64,000 nucleotides of DNA. Source: Saprospiraceae bacterium (GTDB lineage Bacteria > Bacteroidota > Bacteroidia > Chitinophagales > Saprospiraceae). How positions within the stretch are numbered: position 1 is the first letter of the stretch; every line of letters starts with the position of its first letter. The DNA lies in NCBI GenBank assembly GCA_016714985.1, contig JADKBS010000059.1, forward strand, positions 62,001 to 126,000. Reading direction: 5' to 3'. Below, piece by piece: positions 42,769 through 51,564 of this stretch. The notes under the pieces are model-generated. The model had not been told where the DNA came from, did not search any database, and was given only the letters and a program-made list of their open reading frames with translations. A program made the translations under genes and the position numbers.

Positions 42769-42860
42769 TGAAGGATTGAAGGATTGAAGGGGTGAAGGAT
42801 TGAAGGGGGTGGGCAGTGGGCTGCCTTCAATCCTTCAATCCCTCAATCCTTCAATCCTTG
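42769..42860. repeat. Inverted word array (GAAGGATTGAAGG) in the panB leader
   Basis: The left arm (42769-42810) is GAAGGATTGAAGGATTGAAG and variants; the right arm (42822-42860) is CCTTCAATCCTTCAATCCC and variants, with about 11 bp between. It begins 4 bp upstream of the panB ATG, so it should be transcribed as a strong hairpin next to the ribosome entry site. Confidence 0.7.
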
Positions 42861-42942
42861 ACTAGACCGCCAAAGGTAAATGTTTCTCGCAATCCCCTAA
42901 TATTGCCCTTGTTTTATGTCCTTTCAAACTTTGCTGCCCAAC

Positions 42943-44136
42943 ATGATTACCGTACAAACCGCCACCAATATCGTCCTTGAAAATGCCCTGCCACTGCCCG
43001 ATGAGGCCATACCGATGCACCGCTCCATACGCCGGGTGCTACGGGAACCGCTTCTCGCCGACCGTGATTTCCCACCTTTCGACCGGGTTTCGATGGATGG
43101 GATTGCCATCTGCTTCGCAAATTTCGAGGCTGGCCAGCGCCGGTTTTTCATTGAAAGCATACAGGCGGCGGGTGCTCCGCAATTGAAGTTGGTGGATAAT
43201 AATAATTGCATCGAAGTGATGACCGGGGCCATGTTGCCGCAAGGCACCGATGCCGTCATACGCTACGAAGACCTCAGCATGGATGAGGGTTTTGCGACGA
43301 TTTCCATCGAAAATGTGCAGGCACGGCAAAACATCCACCGACAGGGCATTGATCGCCGGATGGGCGAGGTCATCGTTGCCCAAGGCAGCCTGATTAGCCC
43401 CGCCGAGTTGGGCGTAGCGGCCACCATTGGCAAAGCGGAACTAAAGGTAGCAGCTTTGCCAAGGGTGTGCATCCTCTCCTCCGGCGATGAACTGGTGGAG
43501 GTGAACGAAGCGCCATTGCCCCACCAAATCAGAAAATCAAACGTGCATGTGATGGCCGCTGTGTTGGGCACTTGGGGCCTCCCCGCCGACCTGCTCCACC
43601 TCCCCGACGACCCCGCCGCCATTGAGGCCACGCTCGGCGATTGCCTCACGAAATACGATGTGCTGATGATGAGCGGCGGCGTTTCGATGGGCAAGTTCGA
43701 CCATATACCCTCGGCGTTGGAGCGGCTGGGCGTTCGGCAGTTGTTCCACAAAGTTTCGCAACGTCCCGGCAAACCGTTCTGGTTTGGCCGCTCGGCGGGC
43801 ACGGTGGTGTTTGCCTTTCCCGGCAATCCGGTGTCATCGTTCATGTGCCTGCACCGCTATTTCCAGCCTTGGTTTCGGGCGAGTTTGGGGTTGCAAAGTA
43901 TTGAAAATCAATACGCTGCACTGGCCGAGGATTATTTTTTCAAGCCTGACCTCACCTATTTTTTACAGGTAAAATTGGCCGCTGGGTCAGATGGCCGCTT
44001 GCTTGCAACGCCCGTGACCGGGCAAGGCTCCGGCGACCTTGCCAACCTCGTGGACACGGATGCCTTCATCGAATTGCCGTTGGAAAAGCAGGTGTTCCAA
44101 GCAGGTGAGGTGTTCCCGATTTGGCGGTATAGATAG
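42943..44136 (+). CDS. moeA: Molybdopterin molybdotransferase MoeA
   Basis: 397 residues from the ATG at 42943 (MITVQTATNIVLENALPLPD); an ATG at 42916 would add nine residues. It inserts molybdenum into molybdopterin-AMP. The MoeA N-terminal domains (LLADRDFPPFDRVSMDGIAI, EVMTGAMLPQGTDAVIRYED) and the MoCF-type domain (VCILSSGDELVE; YDVLMMSGGVSMGKFDHIPSAL; FWFGRSAGTVVFAFPGNPVSSFMCLHRYF) are all present, with the C-terminal domain after. No other moa/moe gene is nearby. The stop is followed at once by an inverted word array. Confidence 0.94.
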   Translation: MITVQTATNIVLENALPLPDEAIPMHRSIRRVLREPLLADRDFPPFDRVSMDGIAICFANFEAGQRRFFIESIQAAGAPQLKLVDNNNCIEVMTGAMLPQGTDAVIRYEDLSMDEGFATISIENVQARQNIHRQGIDRRMGEVIVAQGSLISPAELGVAATIGKAELKVAALPRVCILSSGDELVEVNEAPLPHQIRKSNVHVMAAVLGTWGLPADLLHLPDDPAAIEATLGDCLTKYDVLMMSGGVSMGKFDHIPSALERLGVRQLFHKVSQRPGKPFWFGRSAGTVVFAFPGNPVSSFMCLHRYFQPWFRASLGLQSIENQYAALAEDYFFKPDLTYFLQVKLAAGSDGRLLATPVTGQGSGDLANLVDTDAFIELPLEKQVFQAGEVFPIWRYR

Positions 44137-44256
44137 TTTGGTTTCAGGTTTTTGGTTTCAGGTTTCAGGGGGTAGCTGCTAAAATTGATGTGGCTGTCCT
44201 TAGTAATTTTAAAGCCCTTCCCTGAAACCTGAAACCTGAAACCCGAAAAACCTCAG
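44137..44256. repeat. Inverted word array (GGTTTCAGGTTTCAGG) filling the moeA/GH78 gap
   Basis: The left arm (44137-44170) is TTTGGTTTCAGG repeated; the right arm (44218-44253) is CCTGAAACCTGAAACCTG. The array occupies the complete gap between two convergent genes, from the moeA stop to the base before the GH78 stop. A single arm of the same word is at 9641-9659. Confidence 0.72.
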
Positions 44257-46644
44257 TTAAAAAATCATCTCGTGCACCATCCCCCCTTTCAGTTGCCTAC
44301 GGTCGTGCAGTAGGTAGATTTCCCCATCCAGCCCTTCCGGCAGGCCGACCACGACTTTGATGCCATTGCGGCCCCATCGCATGCTTACCGATATTTCCCC
44401 TTTTGGGTGTGGCATCTTGCCTTCTGCAAAGGTCAGCCCCCTGAAGACTGGCTCGATGCGCACCGTTTCAAAGCTCGGAGAGCCGGGATTGATGCCAAGC
44501 ACCGTGCTAAGGAAATGATAGTTTGGTGCGGCGCTCCAGGCGTGGCAGTCGCTGCGGGTAGGTTCGGGGTTCTCAGCGAAGGTGGTCAGCCCCATGTTGA
44601 GCATGGTGCGCCAGTCGTCGAGTTGGGCGTCAAGTTCCTTGCCCATCTCGTGCTTTTTCAGGGCTTCGAGCAGGTAGAATCGGAAGTAGAGGGTCGTCTG
44701 CGTGAGGCGCTTGTCACCGATGGTTTTGAAGAGCAGTTCTTTTTGTTCGTCAAAAGGAATGGCGTCCGTCAGCACGGCAAGGATGTTGGCATGTTGGCTG
44801 AAGGTCGTTTTCGATGGATTATCGGCGAACATATTCCTGTCTTTGTCCCAGCAAAGCCGATAAGTGGCCTCGGTGAGCCGATTGGCGAGGGCGTTGCAAT
44901 GCGCTGCGTCCGCTTTTTTCCCAAAATAATCATACAACGCTGCCGCCTGCCGCAGCGTGTAGGCAAACTGCAAGGTGAGGATGCTCGACCCTCCACGGGC
45001 CACGCCCGGTGGCACTCCGCCGATGCGCTCTTCCTCGCTCCACGGCCAAGCCCAATCCACAAAGTTCCACCACTCGGTGGGGCCCATCATGCCGTTCGGG
45101 GCAAGGCGGCTTTCCTCCCAAGCGAGCACGCTGGCGATGCCGGGCAGGAACTTTTTCACAAAGCCTGTGTCGTTGCGCAGCATCCAATAATCATGGACCA
45201 TTGACACCCAGAACATGGAGTAGGTCGGTATGATTTGCATGTCGTTGCAGGGATAGCGGCTCTGCGTGAGGCCGTCGGGGATGCGGCTGTTGTCGAAGTC
45301 CTCAATGCTCTTGCGCACGAGGCGGTCGTCGCCGCTGACATAAAGCGAGATGAGCGCCTGAATGTGGGTGTCACCAACGTAGCTCAGTTGCTCGTAGTAG
45401 GGGCAGTCGAAGTAGGTCTCCCCCGCGCAGCGCTGGGCAGTGCGCCAGCCCACTTCCCATATTTTGGCGTGGGTTGAGTCACTACTGTTGAAACTTGCTT
45501 TCGCAACGAGCGGGTAGCCGTAGCTCATGCCGTACAGGTCATTGATAGTCAGGGCTTCATCGCCCGTTTCGATGTCGAGCTGGAGCCAGCGCCAGGTGCG
45601 GAACCACAGCGGTCGGAAGCTGCGGCCAGTGCCGCCGTCGGTCGTGAAGCGGTCTTGGATGCCCATGATTTCCTTGCCAAGCCACTCGTTGCGGTTGCCT
45701 TTTTGGCGGTCTTTATCGTAAAGTGCCTCAGCGTAGGTGAGGGTGATTTTTGCGCCCTTGCCGCCCGTGATATTGAGCACGGGAAAGGCGTTCACGAGGA
45801 TGCCCTGGTCAATCAGGATGCTCCATTTCGTGTTTTTTTGGATGGTAAATGGCAAATCCGAGCGCACGGCAACAGGCATCAACTTGCCCGTTACGCCCGT
45901 CGCCACCGTTTTCCCGATATTGATTCTTTCTTCTTGAAACAATGGAATCGAGCGGGGAACGAGCATCCAGTTGCCGTCGGAGCCGAGGCCACGGGGCTTC
46001 CCGGCGAACCAGAGCGGCTGGGCTTCCTTCCATTTTGAGTCATCGAAATCGGGCTGCTCCCAACCCCACGGATAGCGGCTGCCGTCCACGTCGTCGCCGT
46101 CACCGGTGACGAGGTAGCTTTGGAGCTTGGCCCGGTCAACGGGGAGGGGCTTGTATGCCTCGTTGCGCAGCACCCGCCAAGTTTTATCGGTGTTCACAAG
46201 GTCTTCGGCCTCGGTGTTGCCTTGCAGGATGAAGCCCGTCTGGTAGCTGATTTGGGCGAAAGGGGCGTACTCGGCGGCGTTCCAGACAATGGCGGCAAGG
46301 GTGTTTTTGCCCGGTTTCAGTTGCTTCGCAATATCCACCGTCTCGAAGTTCCAGTGGCCGAGGTCGCTTCGGGCGGGGCCGCTGCTCACGGCTTGCCCGT
46401 TCACGAAGAGGCGATAGCGGTTGTCGGCGCTGACATGGACGACGAAGCTGCCGGGCACAGTTTTCAAGTCAATTGTTTTCCGAAAATGATAGACCCCGTA
46501 CTGCTTGGGGGACTCGCCGGGGCAGACCACCCACCGGGCTTTCCAGAAGTTGTCGAGGATGCGGGGGGCGATTGGAGTCGGTAGTTGGCAGTCGGCTGTT
46601 GGCAGTCGGAGCAGGAGCAGGAGGAAAGGGATGAGTTTCTTCAT
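44257..46644 (-). CDS. Alpha-L-rhamnosidase (GH78-like)
   Basis: 795 residues with a signal peptide (MKKLIPFLLLLLRLP...). An N-terminal jelly-roll/galactose-binding-like part (VVHVSADNRYRLFVNGQAVSSGPARSDLGHWNFETVDI) is followed by a bacterial alpha-L-rhamnosidase (alpha/alpha)6 barrel: WEVGWRTAQRCAGETYFDCPYYEQLSYVGDTHIQALISLYVSGD with the Asp/Glu cluster, GPTEWWNFVDWAWPW, HANILAVL, and the C-terminal LGINPGSPSFETVRIEPVFRGLTFAEG. It would release terminal rhamnose from plant or microbial glycans. The segment just after the signal (PTADCQLPT) is encoded by a CTGCCAAC-type word array. It is divergent from the OMP gene at 46763. Confidence 0.88.
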   Translation of the reverse strand: MKKLIPFLLLLLRLPTADCQLPTPIAPRILDNFWKARWVVCPGESPKQYGVYHFRKTIDLKTVPGSFVVHVSADNRYRLFVNGQAVSSGPARSDLGHWNFETVDIAKQLKPGKNTLAAIVWNAAEYAPFAQISYQTGFILQGNTEAEDLVNTDKTWRVLRNEAYKPLPVDRAKLQSYLVTGDGDDVDGSRYPWGWEQPDFDDSKWKEAQPLWFAGKPRGLGSDGNWMLVPRSIPLFQEERINIGKTVATGVTGKLMPVAVRSDLPFTIQKNTKWSILIDQGILVNAFPVLNITGGKGAKITLTYAEALYDKDRQKGNRNEWLGKEIMGIQDRFTTDGGTGRSFRPLWFRTWRWLQLDIETGDEALTINDLYGMSYGYPLVAKASFNSSDSTHAKIWEVGWRTAQRCAGETYFDCPYYEQLSYVGDTHIQALISLYVSGDDRLVRKSIEDFDNSRIPDGLTQSRYPCNDMQIIPTYSMFWVSMVHDYWMLRNDTGFVKKFLPGIASVLAWEESRLAPNGMMGPTEWWNFVDWAWPWSEEERIGGVPPGVARGGSSILTLQFAYTLRQAAALYDYFGKKADAAHCNALANRLTEATYRLCWDKDRNMFADNPSKTTFSQHANILAVLTDAIPFDEQKELLFKTIGDKRLTQTTLYFRFYLLEALKKHEMGKELDAQLDDWRTMLNMGLTTFAENPEPTRSDCHAWSAAPNYHFLSTVLGINPGSPSFETVRIEPVFRGLTFAEGKMPHPKGEISVSMRWGRNGIKVVVGLPEGLDGEIYLLHDRRQLKGGMVHEMIF
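46572..46610. repeat. Word array inside the GH78 gene (GTTGGCAGTCGG)
   Basis: AGTCGGTAGTTGGCAGTCGG followed by CTGTTGGCAGTCGG, read on plus; this is the complement of the CTGCCAACTGCC word at 40441 and 56019. It encodes the residues LRLPTADCQLPT at the signal-peptide cleavage region. Confidence 0.6.
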
Positions 46645-46762
46645 TTTATGGACGATTTAGGATGAATTGCGCCGCAAAGAAGCAATTTTTGGCAATAAGT
46701 TCATCGTTTTGAAAAATACCGTTATTTTGTGGGCCTATTGTTTATCACTTAAAACCTGATTA

Positions 46763-47446
46763 TTGATGAAGACCGTTTTCTCCCTGCTCCTGCCTTTGGT
46801 GTTCTGCACCCATTTGATTGCGCAAGACGAAGACCCGGATGCTCCAAGGATATTCACGCCAGAGCTTGGCGTCAACTTCACTTTTTTTTTGGATGAAGCC
46901 ATAGATTTTGGCGGCAATGGCGGCACTGGCCTCAGCCCCTACGTGCTTACCTATAAGAACTTGGATGAGTCGGGCATTGGATTCAGGATGGGCATAGGGG
47001 GCAGCATCAGTCAGCGCAACATCAAGGACAATATCGGGGCCGATAGCGAAGAAGGCGTTTCAGAAACCGGGTTTTCAGTTAGCACCCGATTGGGCAAGGA
47101 ATGGCATAAGCCACTGACCAAGCGGTTGTCGTGGTATTACGGTTTCGATGGGCTAATTGGAGTTGGCATCTCCCACGCCAAAACCAAAGACGAAAGCGAA
47201 GGCATCACCACGGTAAGCAGTTCGTTCAGGCTTTCGGGCGGCGGCGGCCCCGTTGTGGGTTTTGAGTGGATGCTTTCCGATAATATCGGCATCTTCACGG
47301 AGGGGTCGCTGTACCTAACCGATTCCTATCGAAAAAGCAAAGTAACTTTTGACGGTACGGACGAGGATGATGAGAAATCAACTTCCAACTTTTTGGGACT
47401 CGACTTCACGCTGCCCTCGAATATTTATCTTTTTGTCAGATTCTAA
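46763..47446 (+). CDS. Outer-membrane beta-barrel protein, unknown function
   Basis: 227 residues. Signal peptide TVFSLLLPLVFCTHLIAQ, then an acidic segment, then amphipathic strands (GIGFRMGIGGSISQRNI; GFSVSTRLGKEW; SWYYGFDGLIGVGISHA; FRLSGGGGPVVGFEWML; NIGIFTEGSLYLTDSY) ending NIYLFVRF with a terminal Phe, which indicates an 8-10-stranded outer-membrane barrel of the OmpA/OMP_b-brl type. The ligand is unknown. It lies 21 bp before the cytochrome peroxidase gene, so the two are probably co-transcribed. Confidence 0.78.
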   Translation: MMKTVFSLLLPLVFCTHLIAQDEDPDAPRIFTPELGVNFTFFLDEAIDFGGNGGTGLSPYVLTYKNLDESGIGFRMGIGGSISQRNIKDNIGADSEEGVSETGFSVSTRLGKEWHKPLTKRLSWYYGFDGLIGVGISHAKTKDESEGITTVSSSFRLSGGGGPVVGFEWMLSDNIGIFTEGSLYLTDSYRKSKVTFDGTDEDDEKSTSNFLGLDFTLPSNIYLFVRF

Positions 47447-47467
47447 TTCACCATAAAACAGTTTGAT

Positions 47468-48566
47468 ATGAAAATGAAAGCACATTTCTCATTCATTGCA
47501 TTGACAACCATCCTACTGGCAGTTTGGGGTTGCGAAAAAGAATCACAGCAACTGGCCACCAAGGCTGTAAAACCGGCAGTAAAGCATGGCGAGTACGACT
47601 ACCTTTCCATGCAATACCCAAGGAACGTCCTTGGCGACCAAGCCGACCCAAGTAGGTTTCCAAACGGTATTGACCAAAGGAACCCGCTCACCAACGAAGG
47701 TGCCACACTCGGCCGGGTGTTGTTCTACGATGAAAACCTCCTCCCGCAACAACCGCATCTCCTGCGGCTCTTGCCATTTGCAATCAAAGGGCTTTTCCGA
47801 CCCGGCCCAGTTCAGCACTGGCCATGAGTTTGGCATGACCACCCGCAACTCGATGGCGCTGTCCAATGTGTCGCTGCTTCGCTCCTACTTCTGGGACAGC
47901 CGTGCCAGTGATTTGGAGAAACAGGTGCTGATGCCCGTGGAGAACCACGTCGAAATGGGCATTGAATACTTGGAAAAACTCCCCAAAAAGTTGGCAGCCG
48001 TTGACTATTACGCACCGCTTTTCGAAGCAGCGTTCGGCGACCCGACGGTCACGGAAGAGCGCATCAGGTATGCCTTGGCGCAGTTCCTCCGCACGATGGT
48101 GTCGGGCCAATCCAAATTTGACGAAGGCGCTACCACGGGTTTCGTGAACTTCACCCCGCTCGAAAAAATGGGCATGGAGTTATTCACTGCAATAGATAGC
48201 AAGGCGAAATGTGGTAATTGCCACAGCGGTGAGTTGTTCAATGCCAGCTGGGGGCTTCAGGACATCGGCCTTGATGCCAATCCAGCGGACAACGCAGGCT
48301 TGTTCAAAGTGCCTTCGCTTCGCAATATTGCGGTCACCACCCCGTACATGCACGACGGCCGCTTCAAGACCCTTGAAGAAGTCGTTGACCATTATGACCA
48401 CGGTATACAATTGAGCCCTAGGTTGAGTTGGCACCTGAGGGACTACAACGGCCCCATTCGCCTGAATCTCAACGACTTGGAGAAGAAAGCCCTCGTTGCC
48501 TTCCTGAAGACGCTCACGGACGAACAGTTTTTAAAAGACCCGAAGTACAGTGATCCGTTTAAATAG
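47468..48566 (+). pseudogene. Di-haem cytochrome c peroxidase (MauG/CcpA family), frameshifted
   Basis: Start at 47468 (or 47474). It begins with a lipoprotein signal ending LLAVWGC, then the peroxidase domain. GATLGRVLFYDENL is followed by a frameshift at 47739-47744 (CCTCCTCCC). Removing one base gives LSRNNRISCGSCHLQSKGFSDP, carrying the first haem site CGSCH. The rest, in the other frame to 48566, has LRSYFWDSRASDLEKQVLMPV, the second haem site AKCGNCHSGELF and the distal region PSLRNIAVTTPYMHDGRF. It would reduce hydrogen peroxide in the periplasm using cytochrome electrons. As read, the translated N-terminal piece lacks both haems, so it is non-functional unless the extra base is an error. 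Confidence 0.9.
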
Positions 48567-48591
48567 GGATGAGGGGTTAGGAATGAGTTAT

Positions 48592-48633
48592 GAAAAAGCG
48601 CTGTCGGCACTAACTGCCGACAGCGCTTTTTTC
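48592..48633. terminator. Bidirectional rho-independent terminator
   Basis: AAAAAGCGCTGTCGGCA / TGCCGACAGCGCTTTTTT with a 4-nt loop, between the convergent peroxidase and plsC genes. T-runs follow on both strands. Confidence 0.85.
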
Positions 48634-48643
48634 ATTGATGGGG

Positions 48644-49381
48644 TTAGCGCTTTTGCAAGTTAACCAATATCACACTACGCACCCGTTCCGATAGTGCGTC
48701 CGCATCCGCCATCGTCAGCCCGGCGGTTTCGATGGGCTTGCTCCAGGTAATGCGCACCGTGCCGGGCCACATATCGAGGCCCTTGTGCTTGGGGTTCGAG
48801 ATTTTTTCCACGTTGAGGATGGTCTGCACAGCAATCGGCATTTGCGCCTCAATGGCGATGCGAAAGGCCCCCTTGTGGAAGGGCAGCAGTAGGTCGGGCG
48901 TGGTGTTGCGGGTACCCTCCGGGTAAAGGAACACGGAATAACCGTCCTCTTCCAAGGTTCGGTGCAGGTATTTCATGCTGCTGCTGCGGCTGGCAGCGCT
49001 GGAGCGATCCACCAAAACGCAGAGCTTGCGCACGATGAAGCCGAACAGCGGCACTTTTATCAGTTCTTTTTTTGCCAAATACTTGTAGACGCCGGGGAAG
49101 GCACGGGCATTCATCATGAAGTCGAGGGCAGTCTGGTGGTTGCTCACGATAATATATGACTGCTTTCGGTCTATGTTTTCCAGCCCGTCAACCTTGAACC
49201 GAACCAAGGTCAGGCCAAAAAACAGCCGGGTATAAATATGGTGGCTGAACCAAATTACATGCCGTACCCACGGCCTCGGGAAAAGGAGGAAGGCGAGGTA
49301 GTAAAATGGAAAGAGCACCAACCATAGCAAGAAAAAAACGGTGATGCCGTAGATTGCCCAAAGTTTTCGCAAGATGTTCAT
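48644..49381 (-). CDS. plsC: 1-acyl-sn-glycerol-3-phosphate acyltransferase
   Basis: 245 residues. The N-terminal membrane segment (ITVFFLLWLVLFPFYYLAFLL) is followed by the PlsC acyltransferase domain: YIIVSNHQTALDFM (NHx4D catalytic motif), KKELIKVPLFGFIVRKLCVLVDRS, YSVFLYPEGTRN (glycerophosphate binding) and IAIEAQMPIAVQTILN. It makes phosphatidic acid from lysophosphatidic acid at the inner membrane. Intact. The upstream gap to the divergent dehydrogenase gene is an inverted word array. Confidence 0.93.
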   Translation of the reverse strand: MNILRKLWAIYGITVFFLLWLVLFPFYYLAFLLFPRPWVRHVIWFSHHIYTRLFFGLTLVRFKVDGLENIDRKQSYIIVSNHQTALDFMMNARAFPGVYKYLAKKELIKVPLFGFIVRKLCVLVDRSSAASRSSSMKYLHRTLEEDGYSVFLYPEGTRNTTPDLLLPFHKGAFRIAIEAQMPIAVQTILNVEKISNPKHKGLDMWPGTVRITWSKPIETAGLTMADADALSERVRSVILVNLQKR

Positions 49382-49417
49382 TGTCGCTCGAAATTGGCGG
49401 CAAAGGTCTAATTTGTG

Positions 49418-49510
49418 CAGACTTTAGACAATAGAATTTAGACATTAGCTTGCGTAGCTGTTCTTTTCGATGTCACTTTCTATTGTCTGAGGTCTAATGT
49501 CTATTGTCTC
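49418..49510. repeat. Inverted word array (AGACAATAGAATTTAGACATTAG) in a divergent promoter gap
   Basis: The left arm (49418-49448) is AGACTTTAGACAATAGAATT and variants; the right arm (49476-49510) is CTATTGTCTGAGGTCTAATG and variants. It ends 4 bp before the ATG of the dehydrogenase gene and must overlap its promoter and leader. Confidence 0.68.
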
Positions 49511-49513
49511 AAG

Positions 49514-50470
49514 ATGCAAAACATAGTTATCCTCGACGGCCATACGGCCAACCCTGGCGACCTTTCATGGGATGGCCTCGCTACCCTCGGCAATCTGACG
49601 GTCTATGACCGAACGCCCTCAGAACTTACCATCGAACGTGCCGCCGAAGCGGACATCGTACTGACGAACAAGGCCGTTTTAGATGAAAAAACGCTGGTAC
49701 AACTGCCCCAACTTCGTCTCGTCAGCGTATTGGCCACCGGCTACAATGTGGTGGACGTAGCTGCTGCGCAACGGCTGGGCATCACCGTCTGCAATGTGCG
49801 GGGCTATGCCGCCAATTCGGTGGCGCAGCATGTTTTTGCCATGATTTTGGCAAACGCCAACCGTATTGATGAGCATAGCCAACACGCCAAGGCGGGCGGT
49901 TGGACTGACTCCCCTGATTGGAGCTATACCCTCTCTCCGCTTTGGGAACTGGCAGGCAAGACGATGGGCATCTACGGCTTTGGGCAAATCGGTCAGCGGG
50001 TAGCGGAGCTAGCACTGGCCTTTGGCATGAAGGTCATCGCCAACCATAAGCACCCGGAGCGGGACAGTCGGGAAGGTGTGGCATTCGTTGATTTTGAGAC
50101 TTTGCTGATGCAAAGCGACGTGCTCACCCTACATGTACCATTAACCGTTGACAATCAGGGTATCATCAACCACGTTTCGCTATCTAAAATGAAGCAATCG
50201 GCCATGCTCATCAACACGGGACGCGGCGGATTAATCGTAGAAGTTGATTTGAAAAATGCCTTGGAAAATGGCACCATCGCAGCGGCGGGCTTGGATGTAC
50301 TTTCAGCAGAGCCACCGAAAAATGGCAATGTGTTGCTGGGTGCGAGAAACAGCTTGATTACCCCACATAATGCGTGGGCCACGAGGGAGGCAAGGGAAAG
50401 GCTAATTGCGGAATCGGTGGAAAATGTGAGGGCGTTTTTGGCTGGAAAGCCGAGGAACAAAATCGGTTAA
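49514..50470 (+). CDS. D-2-hydroxyacid dehydrogenase (NAD-dependent)
   Basis: 318 residues. It has the substrate domain followed by the Rossmann domain inserted at residues about 100-290: KTMGIYGFGQIGQRVAELALAFG (GxGxxG NAD loop), LHVPLTVDNQGIINH, MLINTGRGGLIVEVDL (catalytic Arg), GAAGLDVLSAEPP (Glu) and LITPHNAWATREARERL (catalytic His). It is closest in pattern to glycerate/hydroxypyruvate reductases (HprA type) and converts a 2-oxoacid to a D-2-hydroxyacid. Exact substrate not determined. Confidence 0.92.
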   Translation: MQNIVILDGHTANPGDLSWDGLATLGNLTVYDRTPSELTIERAAEADIVLTNKAVLDEKTLVQLPQLRLVSVLATGYNVVDVAAAQRLGITVCNVRGYAANSVAQHVFAMILANANRIDEHSQHAKAGGWTDSPDWSYTLSPLWELAGKTMGIYGFGQIGQRVAELALAFGMKVIANHKHPERDSREGVAFVDFETLLMQSDVLTLHVPLTVDNQGIINHVSLSKMKQSAMLINTGRGGLIVEVDLKNALENGTIAAAGLDVLSAEPPKNGNVLLGARNSLITPHNAWATREARERLIAESVENVRAFLAGKPRNKIG

Positions 50471-50532
50471 CGATAAACGGTGGACGGATTCCGTAGGCCG
50501 TAGGCCGTCCACCGTCCACCGTAGGCCGTTAT
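50471..50532. repeat. Word array (CGGTGGACGG / CCGTCCACCGTCCACCG) filling the gap
   Basis: AACGGTGGACGGATTCCGTA, then GGCCGTAGGCCGTCCACCGT with a second CCACCG, form an imperfect hairpin in the complete gap between two convergent genes. It shares its words with dnaE insert 1 and with 32745-32784. Confidence 0.68.
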
Positions 50533-51045
50533 TTATGCAATCGGCGGAATGCGCAGCACCTGACCAGGGTAAATCTTGTCGGGGTGGGTGAGCATCGGCT
50601 TGTTGGCCTCGAAGATGACCGGATACTTCATGGCGTTGTTGTAGTGGGTCTTGGCGATTTTGGAAAGGGTATCGCCCTTCACTACAGTATAGAACACAGC
50701 TTCTGGCTCTGGTGCCACCTCGGCAACAGCCGCAACGGTCATCCAATCGTCCACGGTAGCGATGCCGGCGACGTTTCCAACGGCGAGGATAACCTTTTCC
50801 TTTTCTGATTGGCTTGCAGCCACGCCGGTTATGGTAGCCTTGTCGTCGTCCACTACGATGTTCAGGTTGTCAACCTTGAGGCCCAAGGAGACCACATGGT
50901 TGGTGAGGCGCATGGCCAATTGTGCGTTCTCGAGTTGGTCGAGTGCGCTCGGAGCGGCAGGTGCGGCAGGTTTTGCAGGCGCAGCTTTTTTGTCACCACC
51001 GAAGAGGGCAGTGCCCGCATTTTTCAAGAAGGAAAATAGACCCAT
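50533..51045 (-). CDS. lysM: BON-LysM domain protein (Kbp/YgaU-like)
   Basis: 170 residues. After a short hydrophobic start and an Ala/Pro linker (KKAAPAKPAAPAAPS) come a BON domain (LAMRLTNHVVSLGLKVDNLNIVVDDDKATITGVAASQSEKEKVILAVGNVAGIATVDD) and a C-terminal LysM domain (VFYTVVKGDTLSKIAKTHYNNAMKYPVIFEANKPML...IYPGQVLRIP). In E. coli the homologous Kbp (YgaU) is a cytoplasmic potassium-binding protein induced by osmotic stress; many annotations call it LysM peptidoglycan-binding protein. No signal peptide is evident, in line with a cytoplasmic location. Intact. Confidence 0.88.
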   Translation of the reverse strand: MGLFSFLKNAGTALFGGDKKAAPAKPAAPAAPSALDQLENAQLAMRLTNHVVSLGLKVDNLNIVVDDDKATITGVAASQSEKEKVILAVGNVAGIATVDDWMTVAAVAEVAPEPEAVFYTVVKGDTLSKIAKTHYNNAMKYPVIFEANKPMLTHPDKIYPGQVLRIPPIA

Positions 51046-51564
51046 GATTCGTTAAGATTTGAAGTTTGGCCACCCTTCCCCCGCCAAGAGGCAGTTGTTG
51101 GGTGGTGGTTTGATGTCAAGCTTGCGGCAAAGGTATTCATTTTGAGTGTATCAAGAAGTTGAAGCCAACTTGCCAGCATCTTGACGAAAAGCACTCGGTT
51201 GGTCACGTTTTTGTATGAAATAAAAAAATCAGGCATCAAGATTGCCATTGGACAAGCCTGCAACAGCGAAATACACCGCATGACACTTCATTGAATGGGC
51301 TGAAACAAAACAAGGCGATTTGAGTAAAAGGCGTATATTTGCCCAGTTTTTTCGGAAGGGGTTTAAAAAATCTTAATTTGTCTCCATAAATTATTGATTC
51401 ACAAGCCCTTAACAATCATATAACTACATTTCACAGAGCGTTTTACCACTCGAAAAAATGTGGATTTGGGCCAAGTAACAGGCCCGTTTCGCATCGGAAA
51501 CAGCAGGCAATTGCCATTTCTGGTCAGTTGAACGGATGTTCCCCATTTTTCACAGCTTAAAAAT
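51046..51564 (+). promoter_or_regulatory. secDF upstream region with candidate promoter and long leader
   Basis: TATATTTG at 51334-51341 matches the -7 element TAnnTTTG, though its -33 TTTG is not well placed (TTTG at 51320 is too near). This would leave a leader of about 215 nt before the secDF ATG, with no obvious riboswitch. 51046-51300 shows no gene. Confidence 0.35.
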
